Source: Roseovarius sp. ZX-A-9
GTDB taxonomy: Bacteria; Pseudomonadota; Alphaproteobacteria; Rhodobacterales; Rhodobacteraceae
DNA: 64,000 nt
Assembly (NCBI RefSeq): GCF_028369135.1
Contig: NZ_JAPWHW010000007.1
Location: forward strand, 62,001-126,000
Direction of reading: 5' to 3'
Numbering within the stretch: position 1 is the first letter of the stretch; every line of letters starts with the position of its first letter. The notes under the pieces were generated by a model, which worked only from the letters and a program-made list of their open reading frames with translations, ran no database searches and was not told the origin of the DNA. Shown piece after piece: positions 63,501 to 64,000 of this stretch. Position numbers and translations under genes: made by a program.

Positions 63501-64000
63501 AAGTGCGCGCACAAATCGGCATGGTGCTGAACCTCGACAAATGCATCGGGTGCCATACCTGTTCGGTCACCTGCAAGAACGTCTGGACCAGCCGCGACGG
63601 CGTCGAATACGCCTGGTTCAATAACGTCGAGACCAAACCCGGCACCGGCTATCCGACCGACTGGGAAAATCAGGCGCGCTGGAATGGCGGCTGGGTTCGG
63701 ACGGCTGCGGGCAAGTTGCAGCCCAAGCAGGGCGGCAAATGGCGCATCCTGGCAAATCTCTTTGGCAACCCGTCACTGCCCGAGATCGACGATTACTACG
63801 AACCATTCGATTTCGACTATGACCACCTGAAATCAGCCCCGGAAATGAACGCCTTTCCGACCGCCCGCCCCCGGTCCAAGATCACCGGCAAACGGATGGA
63901 GAAGATCGAAAAAGGCCCGAACTGGGATGAAATCCTCGGCGGTGAATTCGCCAAGCGATCCGAAGACTACAACTTTGAAGGCATCCAGAAAGAGATCTAC
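63497..64000 (+). CDS. narH: Respiratory nitrate reductase beta subunit NarH (partial)
   Basis: The first 168 codons of NarH, cut by the end of the window. It opens MKVRAQIGMVLNLDKCIGC, with CIGCHTCSVTCKNVW as first cluster cysteine motif. It carries four iron-sulfur clusters that pass electrons from NarI to NarG. narJ and narI are expected just beyond. Confidence 0.96.
   Translation, partial: MKVRAQIGMVLNLDKCIGCHTCSVTCKNVWTSRDGVEYAWFNNVETKPGTGYPTDWENQARWNGGWVRTAAGKLQPKQGGKWRILANLFGNPSLPEIDDYYEPFDFDYDHLKSAPEMNAFPTARPRSKITGKRMEKIEKGPNWDEILGGEFAKRSEDYNFEGIQKEIY

Overview
The window is high-GC (roughly 60-65%) alphaproteobacterial DNA, almost wall-to-wall with genes, and its gene content points to the Rhodobacterales (Roseobacter/Paracoccus relatives). 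The markers are a dcw cluster with DUF2484 between murC and murB and the order lpxC-bamD-recN after ftsZ, a VPLPA-type C-terminal sorting protein, a full Paracoccus-style sox cluster (soxSR / soxVWXYZABCDEF) and a narR | narKGH locus with a fused NarK. No rRNA, tRNA, CRISPR array, insertion sequence or phage gene was seen. The right end cuts narH.

Layout. (1) 0.26-1.0 kb: an AqpZ-type aquaporin. (2) 1.1-7.3 kb: a zinc-starvation island, zur-znuC-znuB followed by a DUF2796 (ZrgA-like) protein, an ABC ATPase, an FtsX/MacB-type permease and a DUF3299 protein, all on the minus strand. It is divergent from znuA, with two Zur-like TGTTATA cores between zur and znuA. (3) 7.5-11.4 kb: a polar amino-acid ABC transporter operon headed by a DapF-family epimerase. 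(4) 11.7-27.0 kb: the division/cell-wall cluster on the minus strand, ftsW-murG-murC-DUF2484-murB-ddl-ftsQ-ftsA, then an interposed VPLPA-sorted exported protein with its own terminator, then ftsZ-lpxC-bamD-recN. (5) 27.1-34.3 kb: housekeeping and small-enzyme genes (redoxin, flavoprotein, map, sfsA, then an overlapping plus-strand run: CinA-N-like, GNAT, AhpD-like, OmpA-like, GNAT). (6) 34.3-37.9 kb: a four-gene set of a NodU/CmcH-type O-carbamoyltransferase, a 50-aa DUF5989 protein, an SxtJ-like membrane protein and a membrane-anchored SGNH hydrolase. (7) 38.0-54.4 kb: thiosulfate oxidation (sox) with three YeeE/YedE (TsuA-like) transporters, a DUF302 protein and two metallo-beta-lactamase-fold proteins, one with a ruined HxHxDH motif. 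(8) 54.5-64 kb: an uncharacterised 451-aa protein and the respiratory nitrate reductase locus narR | narK-narG-narH.

How the parts fit. The SoxR repressor (ArsR family, with Cys42/Cys108 at the positions used by persulfide sensors) most likely acts at ATTC-N8-GAAT type inverted repeats. I see one before soxX, one before the MBL-yeeE operon and a weaker one between soxS and soxV. The cluster would then sense sulfane sulfur, import thiosulfate (YeeE proteins), oxidise it on SoxYZ (SoxXA, SoxB, SoxCD) and maintain thiols through SoxV/W/S. Electrons could reach O2 or, given the adjacent nar operon with FNR-type boxes, nitrate. The strongest candidates for something under-described are the carbamoyltransferase/DUF5989/SxtJ/SGNH cassette, the degenerate MBL protein with its operator-linked yeeE, and the DUF2796-FtsX-DUF3299 metal module.
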